Of a DNA stretch of 64,000 nucleotides, positions 23,430 through 34,216 are shown in pieces. Position 1 is the stretch's first letter; the number at the start of each line of letters is the position of its first letter. The notes under the pieces were generated by a model that was not told where the DNA came from, ran no database searches, and saw only the letters and a list, made by a program, of their open reading frames with translations. A program made the position numbers and the translations under genes. This DNA comes from Puccinia triticina (taxonomy: Eukaryota; Basidiomycota; Pucciniomycetes; Pucciniales; Pucciniaceae), in contig NC_070558.1 of the NCBI RefSeq assembly GCF_026914185.1, positions 4,898,001 through 4,962,000 on the forward strand, read 5' to 3'.

Positions 23430-23921
23430 AAACTCACAAGAATCAGGCAGCGGCTACGAAATTGGGCCGGGGACAATAAGGGTGGCAACAACCACTGTCA
23501 GTGGTTGATCCGGCGGTCAAAGGATGCAAAAAAGGGGGCTCACCGAAGATTTATTTTGGGGGGCCGGGTGGGATACTGGGTGGTGGCTAGTCTTGCAGCA
23601 GCTGGGCAGTTTCAGAGCGGACGTGAGTGATTGATCATGGATGCGGAAAAAGGGTGGCGGCTTACCGGTGAAAAAATTTTTTGGGCGGTTGCTGGATTGG
23701 TTCCTGGCTGGCGGCTGGGCAGTGGTTGGGTCCGGCGGGGGAGGATTTGGTCGGGGGCCATTTCCGATGGCGGAGGTGGGAGGGGATATGGGATATGGTC
23801 GAGGGCGAAGGGGCTGGAAGATGAGAAGAATTGGAAGAATACAGGGGGCGGGGCTGAAGCGAAAAATTTTGTCTGTTGGATTTTCAGCCTCGCCCACCCG
23901 CAAGCTTTTTTGGTATTGCTG
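23430..23921 (-). repeat. Right terminal inverted repeat of transposon A
   Basis: Inverted counterpart of the left arm, outer 180 bp nearly identical, inner part with short indels. It lies directly upstream of the second gene and should carry its promoter. Confidence 0.75.
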
Positions 23922-23923
23922 TA

Positions 23924-24110
23924 CTCTCTTCAATGAATGGAATTTGAACCCAGAATTCAAAAGAGTTAAGCTCTTCAATGAATGGTACCCAGAATTCAAA
24001 AGAGTAATATGTACTTGCTTCAATGACTGGTGCCCACCATTTGAAATAGTTAAACTGCCTTCAAGAACCAGTAACAGCCATCAATATTTCTACACATTAA
24101 TCTCTGAATG
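23924..24110. repeat. Hairpin-repeat array, right remnant beyond transposon A
   Basis: Diverged units (CTCTTCAATGAATGG ... CCAGAATTCAAAAGAG, TTCAATGACTGGTGCC) continue the 16,480-17,914 array on the far side of the insertion. Confidence 0.65.
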
Positions 24111-24189
24111 ATTGGTACTAACCACTTTGCCAGATATAAGATTTCCCCTGTACCCCAAAAAGTGCAGCGGCGAAGCCGCCTTGGCCTCT

Positions 24190-24560
24190 AGTTTTTTCAT
24201 TAAATGATAACTTTGGAAAATCTTTAATACTATTCCAAAAAAATCATGAATAATCAGAATCAATATAATGAAATGTGACATGAATGATAATAAATGAAAA
24301 AAATGAATCCCAAAATCCATCCTAAATTTTTGTGGGCAGGGAAAGTACCTCAAAAATTGCAAATTTGCACTGCAGGTAACAAAAAAACAGTGTCTGAGGT
24401 GTTTTCACTGCCAACTAAAATTTAGGATGGATTTTGGGATTCATTTTTTTCATTTATTATCATTCAAGTCACATTTCAGTCTATTGATTCTGATTATTCA
24501 TGATTTTTTTGGAATAGTATTAAAGATTTTCCAAAATTATCATTTGATGAAAAAATATTT
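24190..24560. repeat. Large fold-back: two about 140-bp inverted arms around a 75-bp loop
   Basis: The arm at about 24,190-24,340 (ATGATAACTTTGGAAAATCT ... CAAAATCCATCCTAAA) is repeated inverted at about 24,415-24,560. The right arm runs directly into the right terminal repeat of the 15,797-24,716 element, so the fold-back is part of its inner right end. Confidence 0.8.
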
Positions 24561-24716
24561 TCAGCTAGTATGCACTTATTTTTGCCAAGAACATTACTTA
24601 TATTCATTCTTTTGGAACCTTTCTGTCCATCCTCCTAATAAATCAGAAATTAGCAGGCATGGTTTGTATGTGTTCTTGTCAAAAGAAATTTCATGAAAAC
24701 TTTCTTCTGGGCACTG

Positions 24717-26553
24717 TACATGGCGGTGGCACCACAATGCCCCCAACAGGTCAAAGTCTAGGGTCAATTTCAGCTTCCTAGCGCATGTTGGATGTGTTGA
24801 CCAGGGTGGCCAGAAGATCCAGGCAGTAGCTAATATGTGCCTCGCGGGTCAAAAACACATTGGAAGCGTGGCAGTGGTGTTGTTGTCAAGGATACATGCA
24901 AGCCAAGTCAAGGGCAATGTTTGAGTTGAGCTTTCTGGTTGATGTTGTATGAAAGGGGGGGTGCTCTTGTGTTTGGATAATCCCCAGGTGTCCTCTGCCG
25001 CTGCGGTTTGTCCTCACCCCCTCCGCTTTTGCACTTGCGCAGTTTGAGGGGCTAAACTTGTTGGCCCCCCTTTTCATGTTGTAATGCGGCGCGCTGGGGG
25101 TCATCCTCTCACCATTTTTTAACCCTGATAGACAGGGATGGATGGTGGGCCACAGTGCATCAGCTTGCTGATGTTAGGTGGCTGGTTGCAGGTTGTTGTA
25201 AAATTGTGTTTTATTGTTGATTTGGGCATTTGTAAAGGGAAATCCCTTCATGTTTCTCTTCTAGAAGCTGTAGAGGGGAAACCCTTTATTTTTTTTTGTG
25301 ATTTTTGGAGATTTGTAGGGCAAACCCTCGAAGTTTTGTTTTTTGATTCAGAGGCTTCAATAAACTTGGATAGACTCAAGCCAGGCCATTTTCAAAAATT
25401 TCAAGCAACCCTGGAAGGTCTGGGAGGCGGACCTTGTGTTTAGTATAGGAGTACATTTTTTTGCACTCCATTTCCCAGAGCAAAAAATAGAAAAAGAAAT
25501 TAAAAAGGAGTGTACAATAGTGCCCTCCAAAATATTAGTAGTGCAAGGATTGTGCACTCCAAAAATTGAACATTTTTTGGAGTAGCCATATGTTTACTCC
25601 AGTGATTTGTGGAGTGAATCATTGTACACACCAATATTTTTGGAGTACCCAATTTTGCACTCCATTTTTGGAGTACATTTAGTAAAGCTTGGTAGTACAT
25701 TTAGCCTTCCCCCAGTGGAAATTCTCTTGAATCAAGTTCCTGGACCTTTTTTGCTCTAGTTTGGATTTCTAGGATGTTCCAAGCTGTCCTCATCTTTCTA
25801 TCTACCATGTTTTAGAATAATGTGCCTCTGGTTGACCTGGAATCAGAGTTGTAATATCATTGGTTTTGAATTTTTTAAAGTGCCAGATGTGCAATTCAGG
25901 ATGAAGCAGGACACATTTTAGTCAAAAAAGAAAATGAATGCAAAATCCACCCAAGGCCCTGAACCATAGCTTTAGTATGTACAAAGATTCTGCATGATCT
26001 TGTGCATCTTTTGTTCCCCCAAAGTTTTAATTGCCAGTGACAAATGGAACATCCAGAAAGGATTGAGAAATGCAAATTTTCTAATTCTCTGCCACCATGG
26101 GGTCCACATAGCGCATAGTTCCCTCCTTTGGAGGGTCCATGTGGGAATCAGTGGGATAGTGTCCCCCCTCCAATAACTGAGTTAACATAGCTAATTATGC
26201 ACAAACAGGATTTGAACAAATTTGGAATATCCAACAGCAGCCTATTGACCTGGGGAGTGGAATTCAGGATCAACAAACTATCCTGATTCCAAACATGAGC
26301 CCAGGTATTCACTAGCCTTCTCCAAGACCATCAACTGGAGAATTGTGCCTCTGGGGGTGGTATTGGTTCTGAGCCTCATCTGACAGATTTCAGGATAAAA
26401 TACAAAAAAAAAAAAATATATGCAGTATGAAAAACAAATTCAATACAAAATGGACCAAGATTTACAGTAAAGACAATGGTTATTTTGCCCAGGAACCAGA
26501 TTCCCAATAATCACCAGAAAGAAAAATGGAAAATAGAAAGGTCTTGTATTCAT
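24717..26553. other. No gene seen; AT-rich
   Basis: Low-complexity, stop-rich sequence. 25,440-25,690 is dense in TGGAGTAC/GCACTCC words in both orientations, possibly a decayed inverted-repeat element. No domain or RNA recognised. Confidence 0.5.
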
Positions 26554-26753
26554 TGGATGACTTCCCATTGTCATTTAGAGAGCTCTAGATGCTCCTCTAA
26601 ATCCTGTATTACACCTATCAAAAACTCAACCAGTGCACATGCAATTAATTAACTGTAGGGTTAGGAAAACATTCCACTTTTTGTCAAAAATTAAGAATTT
26701 GGCTGTGTAAATTGAGATCTGGGAGGCTCCCAGACTTGATGGAAAGTCCTCCA
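26554..26753. mobile_element. MITE, TGGAGGACTTCC family, reverse orientation, 200 bp
   Basis: Ends are TGGATGACTTCCCATTG and the complement of TGGAGGACTTTCCATC. The inner segments (TTTAGAGAGCTCTAGATGC; GAGATCTGGGAGGCTCCCAG) match the 6,068-6,377 copy inverted, but about 110 bp of interior is missing. Confidence 0.72.
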
Positions 26754-26858
26754 TTTATTTCCAAAGGAGTTATAATACAACCAAAGTGCACAGGTACATT
26801 ATAAAAATATAGAAGGACTTCAAATCCTAATTTGTAAGCCTCTCAACTCATTGTAATA

Positions 26859-27034
26859 AGGGGTTTCACAATAAGGAAACCCGGGAAGGTGTTTGAGCGC
26901 TCACGAGTATTGTTATGAGGATCCTCGGGGAAATTTCTTGCGGGACTTCACGCCAAAATTTTAAGCAAGTATGTCACCCGCGAGTAAAGAAATTTAGTGC
27001 CGTGAGAAGCAAAAATGCTTATTGTGAAACCCCC
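26859..27034. mobile_element. MITE with GGGGTTTCACAATAAG ends, 176 bp
   Basis: Begins AGGGGTTTCACAATAAG and ends with the complement of GGGGGTTTCACAATAAG; TAATA lies on both flanks and may be the target duplication. The interior is non-coding. The terminus resembles that of the element at 56,654-56,802. Confidence 0.75.
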
Positions 27035-27370
27035 TAATATATCATGATCATCAGAAGTGTGAATTCAAGCCTTATCTATCAATCAGTTGTTATCTTAGAT
27101 AAACAATCCTTATTTTAACCTTTTGGAAGTGTTCCCTTTGTTATCATTAGCTATTCTGTAGACATTCACAAGATACTCAATCTCTGGCCTGCCCAATTTT
27201 TTATTGTAGTACTCTAGTCATTACACTCTCTAGCTTCACACCCTTTGGTGGACAAATTTTACTATTGGTTTGGAAAGTTATGTGGTTAGAAGGGCTAGCT
27301 ATAGGCCAACATTTCATTTATTTTGTGGCCCAATGAGTATGTGCTATGAGAGGTTATGCCCTTATACAAG

Positions 27371-27755
27371 CAACGGTGGGTAGTTACATTACGTTGTGTC
27401 ATCTGCGCTATTTGCATAACGTAATTACATGCGTTATCCACTGCGCCCCGTTATTTTACGAGTAGCGGGCCGTTTGAGTGGCATATGGATAGCGTAACGG
27501 GTCTTTTTCCGACGCTGTTACGCTACTTTATTGCTTGGATAACGCAATAACAAGCCCTCAAGGGCCGTTTTGGCACTGAAATAAGCCCGTTATCTGGCGC
27601 GCCGCGGGCCTGGTTAACGTAACAAATAGAAAAAAATGGTACAAGCATGAGTGGCGCGATAACGTAGCGCACCACCGTTACAAGTAACTGTAACAATAAC
27701 AGCTTAAAAACCGTTACATTACCGTTATCGGTAACGCAAGAACTACCCACCGCTG
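27371..27755. mobile_element. hAT-like MITE, CAACGGTGGGTAGTT ends, 385 bp
   Basis: Ends are CAACGGTGGGTAGTTAC and the complement of CAGCGGTGGGTAGTTCT. ATACAAG (with neighbouring bases giving 7-8 bp) flanks both sides. Size, TAACG-rich interior and termini match the 6,632-7,026 element, so the two are diverged copies of one family. Confidence 0.8.
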
Positions 27756-29818
27756 ATACAAGCATGTGGTTAGAGAGGTTTGACTGTATGAGGGACGCGG
27801 GCATGCCTTTCTCTGATCATTGGTAGAGTAAAAAAATTGCATTCACTGGTCACAGGTGATTTATTTTAAACAAGTGCAAAAACTTTTGAGGAGCTGTAGT
27901 GCATTGGGTAGACCAGGACGCCTGATACAAACATCAACATCACAACAAGAAGAGTGTAGGAATACAGACCAAGCCCCGCAGCAACCATTCAGGAAGCTTG
28001 CGCGGGTAGCTCAAGGCGCAAGCCCAAGCCCAGCTGCAATGAAATGTAAACCCTTTCGCAGTCCAGACCCCAGACCCCAGCCCTAACCACAGAAGCTGAC
28101 GTCAAAGTATTGCTTGTTGATTACAGAAGCGTTCCAGGCCAGAACCTTATTGGTCAATGCCCAAACAGAGAACCTTGTACGTCCCAAGACCAAGCGGAAA
28201 GTAGACTTAAAACCTTAAGACTAACTTTGCCGTGTTCTTACGCAGAACTCTTGAGGAACAACTTGGACCCAAGAACCAACCAGAACTACTAGGCAGACTA
28301 TCGGCAGCAACAGCTATCCGTAAGTACAGCACAAACCAGACTAAGCACAAAGGAAAGAACCAGAACCTAACACAGACGTGACTCACCCAATCACTAGAAA
28401 CAGACGCATCGGAAGCGTTTAGACAGGATAAGACAAAGTTACTACAATAACTCGGCTTATACCCGTGAGTAGAAAACAAGATACGAAAGGAAGAACAAAA
28501 TATAGAAAAGAAACTGAAGCCGGTGTGGAGTTCTGGTGTGTACACAGGATCAAGACACCAGGATGAAGGCCTCAAGATCATCAAGACCTTCATTCTCAAC
28601 GGCGCGGCGCGCACGACACTCTCAAGACTTTTCAGGCTTCTTCTCTCATTTCTCCCCTCTTTCCTTTCTTTCACTTTCTCTTCTTTCTTTCTTTCCTTTT
28701 GTTTGTTTGGTTTTGTTTTTGATTCCTCCATTTATTTTTTCTTTTACACACATTTTTTTTTTTCTGTTTCTTCTTTGCGCACGTTGGAGAGGATGAGTTG
28801 GAGGAGGGTTGGTTCTTTTGTTTGTTTTCAGATGTTGGTTTGTTTGTTTTTCCCTTTGGTTTTGGTGTGGAGGTTGTTTCTTTTTGGTTGTTCTTTTTCT
28901 TCATCTTCTCATCTTAGTTGTATGGGCGCGGCGGGCACGAGGGCTCGTCACGCGGCATGTCGCGGGCCTGAATCCAAGTTCAGCCAAACTTGGAGGAGGG
29001 ATCCGCATGGTATCCACCTCCGAACCACGAGGAATATCATCATCTTTTGAGTTCTGAGTTTATTGATCCGGATCATGTAGATCCTGAGTCTCTGAGTTTC
29101 CCTTCTTCTGATCAACGGCCGACATTCCGACGAACACGCCGCCATTCCTCTGATTTTCCCATTTTCCTGTGCTCTTACACCCAACCAAAACCGCCGAGGG
29201 TATTCCAACTCCCTCGTTCCCTCTCACACAAATCCCCCCCACCGCTATATTCACCTTTGTTTGACCGTACCCAATATTCTTTGCAGGACCATCGACGAGG
29301 GCAGCACTTAGCACCATCCCCTCACCCGACTGCCTCCGCCTGGCACGGCCAGAGTCCATACCAGCCTTTTGCGAGCGTAACAAAGCCCGCGGCACCGCCA
29401 AGCCGTAGGTGCAAGCGGGGCTTACACCTAACATGGAGAGCCTCGCGTGAGAGAATCCCAAAAATGACCTGGGGTTTTTTTCCTTTTTCATTATAAATTG
29501 TTCAACACACCCCAGCCTTTCAAATTTTTATCCCAGCTATACGCTGGCATGTTATCTTGGATCCTACACAGTTACTTCCTCCCCATTCTGTTCTGTGATT
29601 TTTCTATATTTTTTTGAAATCAGTCACATTTCAAAGTCTCCTTGGAGCTTTACGGTTTTTCAATCACTTAATTAAATTTCAATTTGGCATTTTGTGATCG
29701 GAGAATAATGCCATACCCCTCTAAATGAAATAGGATGCATGTGAAAGCTTTCTATACATGCAAGAGAGAGTGAAGAAAAAAAAGAGGAGATCAACGGAAA
29801 TACACGTCAGAGGGAGAG
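27756..29818. other. Mostly non-coding; one weak open frame at 28,990-29,496
   Basis: 28,620-28,920 is a T/C-rich tract. The frame 28,990-29,496 (+) starts MEEGSAWYPPPNHEEYHH and is Pro/Ser-rich; it has no known motif and ends in low-complexity sequence. It might be the decayed 5' end of a transposon gene. The last part (29,500-29,800) is AT-rich and may hold the promoter of the helicase gene. Confidence 0.4.
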
Positions 29819-30053
29819 ATGAAAAGCATAAAGAAGAGATTGACGGACAGAAAAAAACAGAGAATGACAAAGCTCAAGAACTCAGACACAACAGATCTCA
29901 GGAGATCGACAAAAATATCTCCAAAGCTCAAGGAATCCGACCCGATAGACCTCACCAACACGACTATACATAGGACACTCAGTCCCATCTTACTCGACTG
30001 CCTCAGAATGCCGCCAACTAAGGAGAAGTCGTCAAAAGCTTGGTTAGCAAATA
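29819..30053 (+). pseudogene. 5' coding fragment of the RecQ-like helicase, cut off by transposon B
   Basis: The frame from ATG 29,819 (MKSIKKRLTDRKKQRMTKLK, basic) runs to the TA target at 30,052-30,053. Without transposon B and with one TA copy, this frame passes in register into the helicase segment that starts at 34,217. That continuity supports both a coding role for this fragment and a real insertion event. The true start could also be a later ATG (MPPTKEK at about 30,008). Confidence 0.6.
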
Positions 30054-30448
30054 CAGCTAACCCAGGAGAGCTTGCAACTTGGCGCGCAAACTCCGAGACT
30101 TTGTGCCGCAGCGGCCAGACTTGTCCGCAGCTCCAGACATCCGTGCGCGCGGACCGTGCCCGGGGGAACCCGGGGGAGGAGCCTGCAGGAGAGCTGCCTG
30201 CCGCCGACCCAAACCCTGCCTGCCGCCACCACCAACCCACCACCCACCACCGCCGAATCCATCAACCCCGCCACCGCCACCCCCAGTAAAATCAACCCCA
30301 ACGGTCCTTTGGAACCATTGTGCCATTGGGGAACAATCCAACACGCGTGAGTTATTTTGGTTTATCATCATCATGTGTGGGCCTTTTCTTACCACGAACT
30401 AATTTCTATGCCGCAATTGATCATTTCCGTAAAAGTAGCAGGTTCGGG

Positions 30449-32202
30449 ATGGACAATAACTCCCGTTATTGTTCAGTTTCACCGTCCGAATACCGCGAAT
30501 GGTTCCACCACCCACTGACGCCGCCTGCCGACAGACACGTGCCCTCGCTTTTTGATGGCACTGCTCACTTGGTCGCGGATCGCAACCGCCGCCGGGACGC
30601 CTTCATACGAAGCCAGCAAAGACCGTCTCACATCGACCCATCACTCTCGGGCTTACCTCCAGCTTCACCAGCCACCAGCCAATCGAGCGCAGCCACCAGC
30701 CGATCGAGCGACTTGATACTATCTCAATCATTGGCTACCAACTCTCAACAACACAGCCAGGCACTTCCCAATCGTGCAGGATCCACTTCGGGCCGCCCTG
30801 AGGTTCCCATAAGTATTGAGTTCATCCTATTTACGCCCCTTCCCAAACCTCCTGCTGCAAACCCCCGCAAGCGACGAAGCCTAGCTGGTTCCATTGGCCC
30901 CCAATACAATAAAGTCGAATCGGAACCTGGCAAGCTGATGATCAACTGGGACACTCACAACTACGATCTCGAGAGTTTCAAAGCTGCGGCAATCAATGAG
31001 ATTGAACACAGCGAAGACGAGGGGCTTGGATTCTTTGCCCGAGCCCAAGCTCTAAAAGGTAAAATTGTTTGGAATGCGATTATCCCAAATGGACGCGTGT
31101 TTTCAGCAGCCCAAACAAAAAGAATCGATTCCGATGAGATATTCACCCAGTTCCTCCTGGTTGCCGAGGGCACTCCGGAAAGCCGCCAGATTATATGTCG
31201 CTTGGTCCAGAAAGATCCGATAGTTGTAGCTCAGGTAAGTGGCTTTTTCCTGTCCACCTCAACCCAGTCGGAATGTCTCATTGACCTCATTTTGTGTGAT
31301 ATTTTAGAAAGAATCTGCCTACAAACACCTCAGGACCATGCATGCCGGTCCCAGCTCTGAAGAAACTCCATCCGATGGGCCCTCCGCAGGTGCACAGGAA
31401 GCGGCTTCCCTCACGGACTTGGTGCAGCAACTTGGCTGTATCCACGAACCCACTGAACACCTGACTAGAAGTCACGAGGTCGGCGTGTTCATCAATCCCG
31501 AGAACCCCAACGAGTTTTTCAAGATGACTCCCAAGCGAATTGCTATGTGGGCCAAAGCAATTGTGAGTGTGTTCTATTCCCTTTATTCCCTTGGGATGTA
31601 TGGCTGAGGATCTGATCTGACTGCTCATGAGATTCATAGAAGACCAACCCCGGCCAAGTCACCCTCCGTGTTCCCCCAAAATCGGACAGCTTTCAATTTC
31701 AGACCAAGGAGGATGTACCGCCGCCTCAAGCTCCAGTTCACCCCACACTTCCAGCTCCCGTTTCGGCCGCGTTTCAGTATCCAACAACGTCGGCCGGATT
31801 CCAATATCCAACACAGTTTGGATTTTCAATGCCTCCGGGAGTGTTCTTGAACCCAATGCAACTGGCCGCCTCGAACTCAATGACCGGCCCGACCGGCCCC
31901 AGCACCCCAGAACATCCCCCCCGGGCTTTGTCACCTCACCAATAACCCCTCCAAGCGGCGAGGACCACAGCCTCGAGGATTTCCTTGAATTTGCACACGT
32001 CAATCCAGATTCCCCTGGAGTCATTGAGGGGATCGGAACCCTTGGGATCACTCACTGGACTATGTTCAAGTCCTTCAGTTCTGACGAGCTTGCCAGCAGA
32101 GGTATCCCCGAAGGCCCCGCCCGATCCATTGTCTCATCTGCAAAGAAATATGCGCATCACTTAATGAAGGTTTCTAGAAACCAGGGTTCTAGAAACCAAT
32201 AA
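30449..32202 (+). CDS. Second gene of transposon B: unknown protein with SAM-like C terminus (frame broken)
   Basis: Function unknown. Exons 30449-31234, 31308-31562 and 31640-32202 are joined by GT-AG introns in frame. Order: Ser/Gln-rich N-terminal third; central block (about residues 120-260) with WDTHNYDLESFKAA, IIPNGRVFSA, SDEIFTQFLLVAEG; a Pro-rich linker (FQYPTTSAGFQYPT); and a C-terminal SAM-like block (DHSLEDFLEF, LGITHWTMFKSFSSDELA, GIPEGPARSI). The linker frame and the SAM-like frame differ by one base; a run of seven C at 31,916-31,922 is the likely indel site, so this copy may be inactive, unless a tiny intron is hidden there. Start chosen at MDNNSRYCSVSP; an earlier in-frame ATG at 30,320 exists. 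Homologous in layout and blocks to the second gene of transposon A. Confidence 0.72.
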
Positions 32203-32694
32203 GTATCTTACTCCCCCGATCCATTCTTATGTACTCCTTTTCCTTATTGTTTCAAAGTCATCAATACATTGTAGCTCCAGCATTCTAGCCTCCTTCTGAC
32301 CATCTCTTTATGTAAATTCTAACCTCCTTCCGACCATCTCTTTTTGTAAATAAAACTGGTTAACGTTGTTATAATCGATAGTCCATTTGAAGGAGCAATC
32401 AATAGTCCATTTGATTGGTCCAAGATGAGTTTGCGCATCACATGGGTCTCTTGGAATGGGAGGCTCTTGGAACGGGAGGATCTCAGCAGACCCGTTTTCC
32501 CAATGAAGTCTCAATCTTGTGGTTAATTACATCCGGAGTCAGATAAATATGCAGAAAAACCGAATGTTAAGTCAAAGAATCGAGCACATTGATTACAAAG
32601 TAATGTTACAAAGAATTGAGCAAGTTGTTTATCAATACAAAAAAATGGGCAGCCGGTAGTCAAAAAAACGGGCAGCCGGTAGTCCGGGGATCCA
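32203..32694. other. Spacer between the convergent genes of transposon B
   Basis: Contains a near-duplicate CCATCTCTTTnTGTAAAT (about 32,301 and 32,334), a repeated AATAGTCCATTTGA (about 32,378 and 32,400) and a doubled GGGCAGCCGGTAGTC (about 32,647 and 32,668). Probably 3' untranslated sequence for both genes. Confidence 0.5.
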
Positions 32695-33801
32695 TTAATC
32701 GGTGTAACCAGACCCTTGGAACAGGCCTCGCATGAGTTCGTCGGTGAAAACAAGCCTTGCAAAGGCCTCGATTGCCTCCCCATCGGTTTCGCCCCCATCA
32801 AGTTCGCCATATTGTCTGAGTGATGATTTTAACACACTAAAACCCTTTTCAATTGGGTTCAGGTCGGGGGAGTAGGCCGGAAGATAGATCAGCAGACAGC
32901 TGTGATCCTCGACTATGCGTTCGATGTTCCCGTTGTGATGGATTTGCGCATTATCCATCACAACGATGCTTTGGGGTCCTGGGTATGGATTCATATTTGG
33001 AAGCTTCAAAAAAAAAAAAAGTGGTCAGTTAGGATGCCGCGCGCAGAATCCATCAAGCTACTCACCAACACATGCTCTAAGTATGTCTCGAAATCGATTC
33101 GCTTGACAGTTTCAGACTGTATCATCACTGCAACCAGCCCGCTCAGGGCCACCGCTGGGATTAAATTGAAGCGGTGGGTAGCCCGCGCTACCGGGAGCCG
33201 TGACGTCCTCTCACCCACTTGAGCCCAACCCCGAGTGCGGATCACTGCATCCAAACATACCCCGCTTTCATCTTTCAGAGAGGGAGGGTGTTAGCTACTA
33301 TATACAAATAAAAATTCAGAGAGAGAAGAAATAAAACTGACCAGTGAAGACGAGGCATTCAGGCTCAAAGTTGGCCATCAAAAGGAGGTACTTGGCTCGT
33401 TGAGTCCGGTCTTGATTCGGATTTACCTTACGCATAGTTTTTTGACTCATTTGGAGGCGTCCATGAAGCTCGTTCGAGATGGTTTGGACTGAGATTTGGA
33501 GGTTGCATTCGGTGGATAGTGCCTGCTGAATTTCTTGTAGGTAGATCGTTGGGTTGTCAGTGACTAGCTCCAAGAGAAACAATCGTTCTTCTTCACTGAG
33601 AGCCAAAGGGCGCCCCCTTTTTTCGTACGTTTTGGGATCGACGACAACCGAACGAGTCTTTTCGTATAGAACACACCACCGTCGGAGGGAATCAGAACTA
33701 ACCTCAGATCCATTTGCCGCGTTGATTTCGGCGAGTGGTTTTCCATCAAGGGCTGCCCGAACAACGATGAATTTGAAGGAGGCTGAATACTTGACAAACA
33801 T
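32695..33801 (-). CDS. DDE transposase of transposon B (Tc1/mariner superfamily), intact
   Basis: Exons 33801-33342, 33271-33066 and 33003-32695 give 324 residues without a stop. N-terminal helix-turn-helix-like region (FVKYSASFKFIVVRAALDGK; SSDSLRRWCVLYEKTR; GRPLALSEEERLFLLEL). Catalytic acids: D in FTDESGVCL, D in VMDNAQIHH, E in YSPDLNPIEKGFSVLK. Exon 2 is 206 nt and intron positions equal those of transposase A, so the genes are related, but protein identity is clearly partial and the TIRs differ, meaning separate lineages. Start at MFVKY by comparison with A; an upstream ATG at 33,837 would add twelve residues. Confidence 0.91.
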
Positions 33802-34216
33802 GGTGTCTAGAGGAGGGATCAGCTTTGTGACATTCAAGGGAAATCAAATAGGAACATACCTGTGAGAGAATCCAAGCTGCAATGTCAGTGGCGACTGCTG
33901 GGTTTGATGATGGTGGTGGTGGCTGGATTCGACAGCGGCGGTGGATGGAATGGACAACGGGGATGGATGAAATTGGTGGCGGTGGCAGGCTGGCGTCGCT
34001 CGGCAGTCGATTCGGCGGTGGTGGGTGGTGGGTTGGTGGTGGCAGCAGGCAGGGTTTGGGTCGGCGGCAGGCAGCTCTCCTGCAGGCTCCTCCCCCGGGT
34101 TCCCCCGGGCACGGTCCGCGCGCACGGATGTCTGGAGCTGCGGACAAGTCTGGCCGCTGCGGCACAAAGTCTCGGAGTTTGCGCGCCAAGTTGCAAGCTC
34201 TCCTGGGTTAGCTGTA

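Larger units (their letters stand above)
17916..23921. mobile_element. Transposon A: Tc1/mariner-like element with long TIRs and two convergent genes, 6.0 kb
   Basis: Inverted repeats begin CAGCAATACCAAAAAAGCTT at both ends and TA flanks both sides (17,914-17,915; 23,922-23,923). Left and right arms stay alignable for roughly 500 bp (to about 18,430 and about 23,430), with small gaps. Each arm ends just before a start codon: transposase at 18,475 (+) and second gene at 23,355 (-). Between the two gene tails lies a tandem repeat block (19,880-20,255) and a small CACTG element. The insertion splits the hairpin array. Its design matches transposon B at 30,054-34,214. Confidence 0.88.
15797..24716. 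mobile_element. 8.9-kb composite TA-flanked element with about 165-bp inverted repeats
   Basis: The left end (CAGTGCCCAGAAGAAAGTTT onward to about 15,960) recurs as a near-identical inverted copy ending at 24,716, with TA on both outer sides (15,795-15,796 and 24,717-24,718), as in Tc1/mariner-type insertions. No other copy of the terminus lies between, so the two ends probably belong to one element. It carries a hairpin array (16,480-24,110, interrupted), a PIF/Harbinger-like MITE and transposon A. None of its own genes is seen, so it may be non-autonomous. Two independent insertions in opposite orientation remain a weaker alternative. Confidence 0.65.
30054..34214. mobile_element. Transposon B: Tc1/mariner-like element with two convergent genes, 4.16 kb
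   Basis: Both ends start CAGCTAACCCAGGAGAGCTT; the inverted repeats are about 200 bp with hardly any mismatch (30,054-30,252 against 34,214-34,016). TA flanks both sides (30,052-30,053; 34,215-34,216). A second gene runs rightward from about 30,449 and an intact transposase runs leftward from 33,801, tail to tail with about 490 bp between them. The same two-gene convergent layout occurs in transposon A, although the terminal sequences differ. The target is coding sequence of a RecQ-like helicase. Confidence 0.9.

Noticed and set aside
27990..28060. tRNA-like words (GGGTAGCTCAAGGCGCAAG)
   Set aside because: No acceptor stem, anticodon arm or T-arm could be built around it.
28523..29050. 175-codon frame rich in Phe/Leu/Ser suggesting a membrane protein
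   Set aside because: It is translated from a T/C tract; other frames across the tract look equally hydrophobic or basic.
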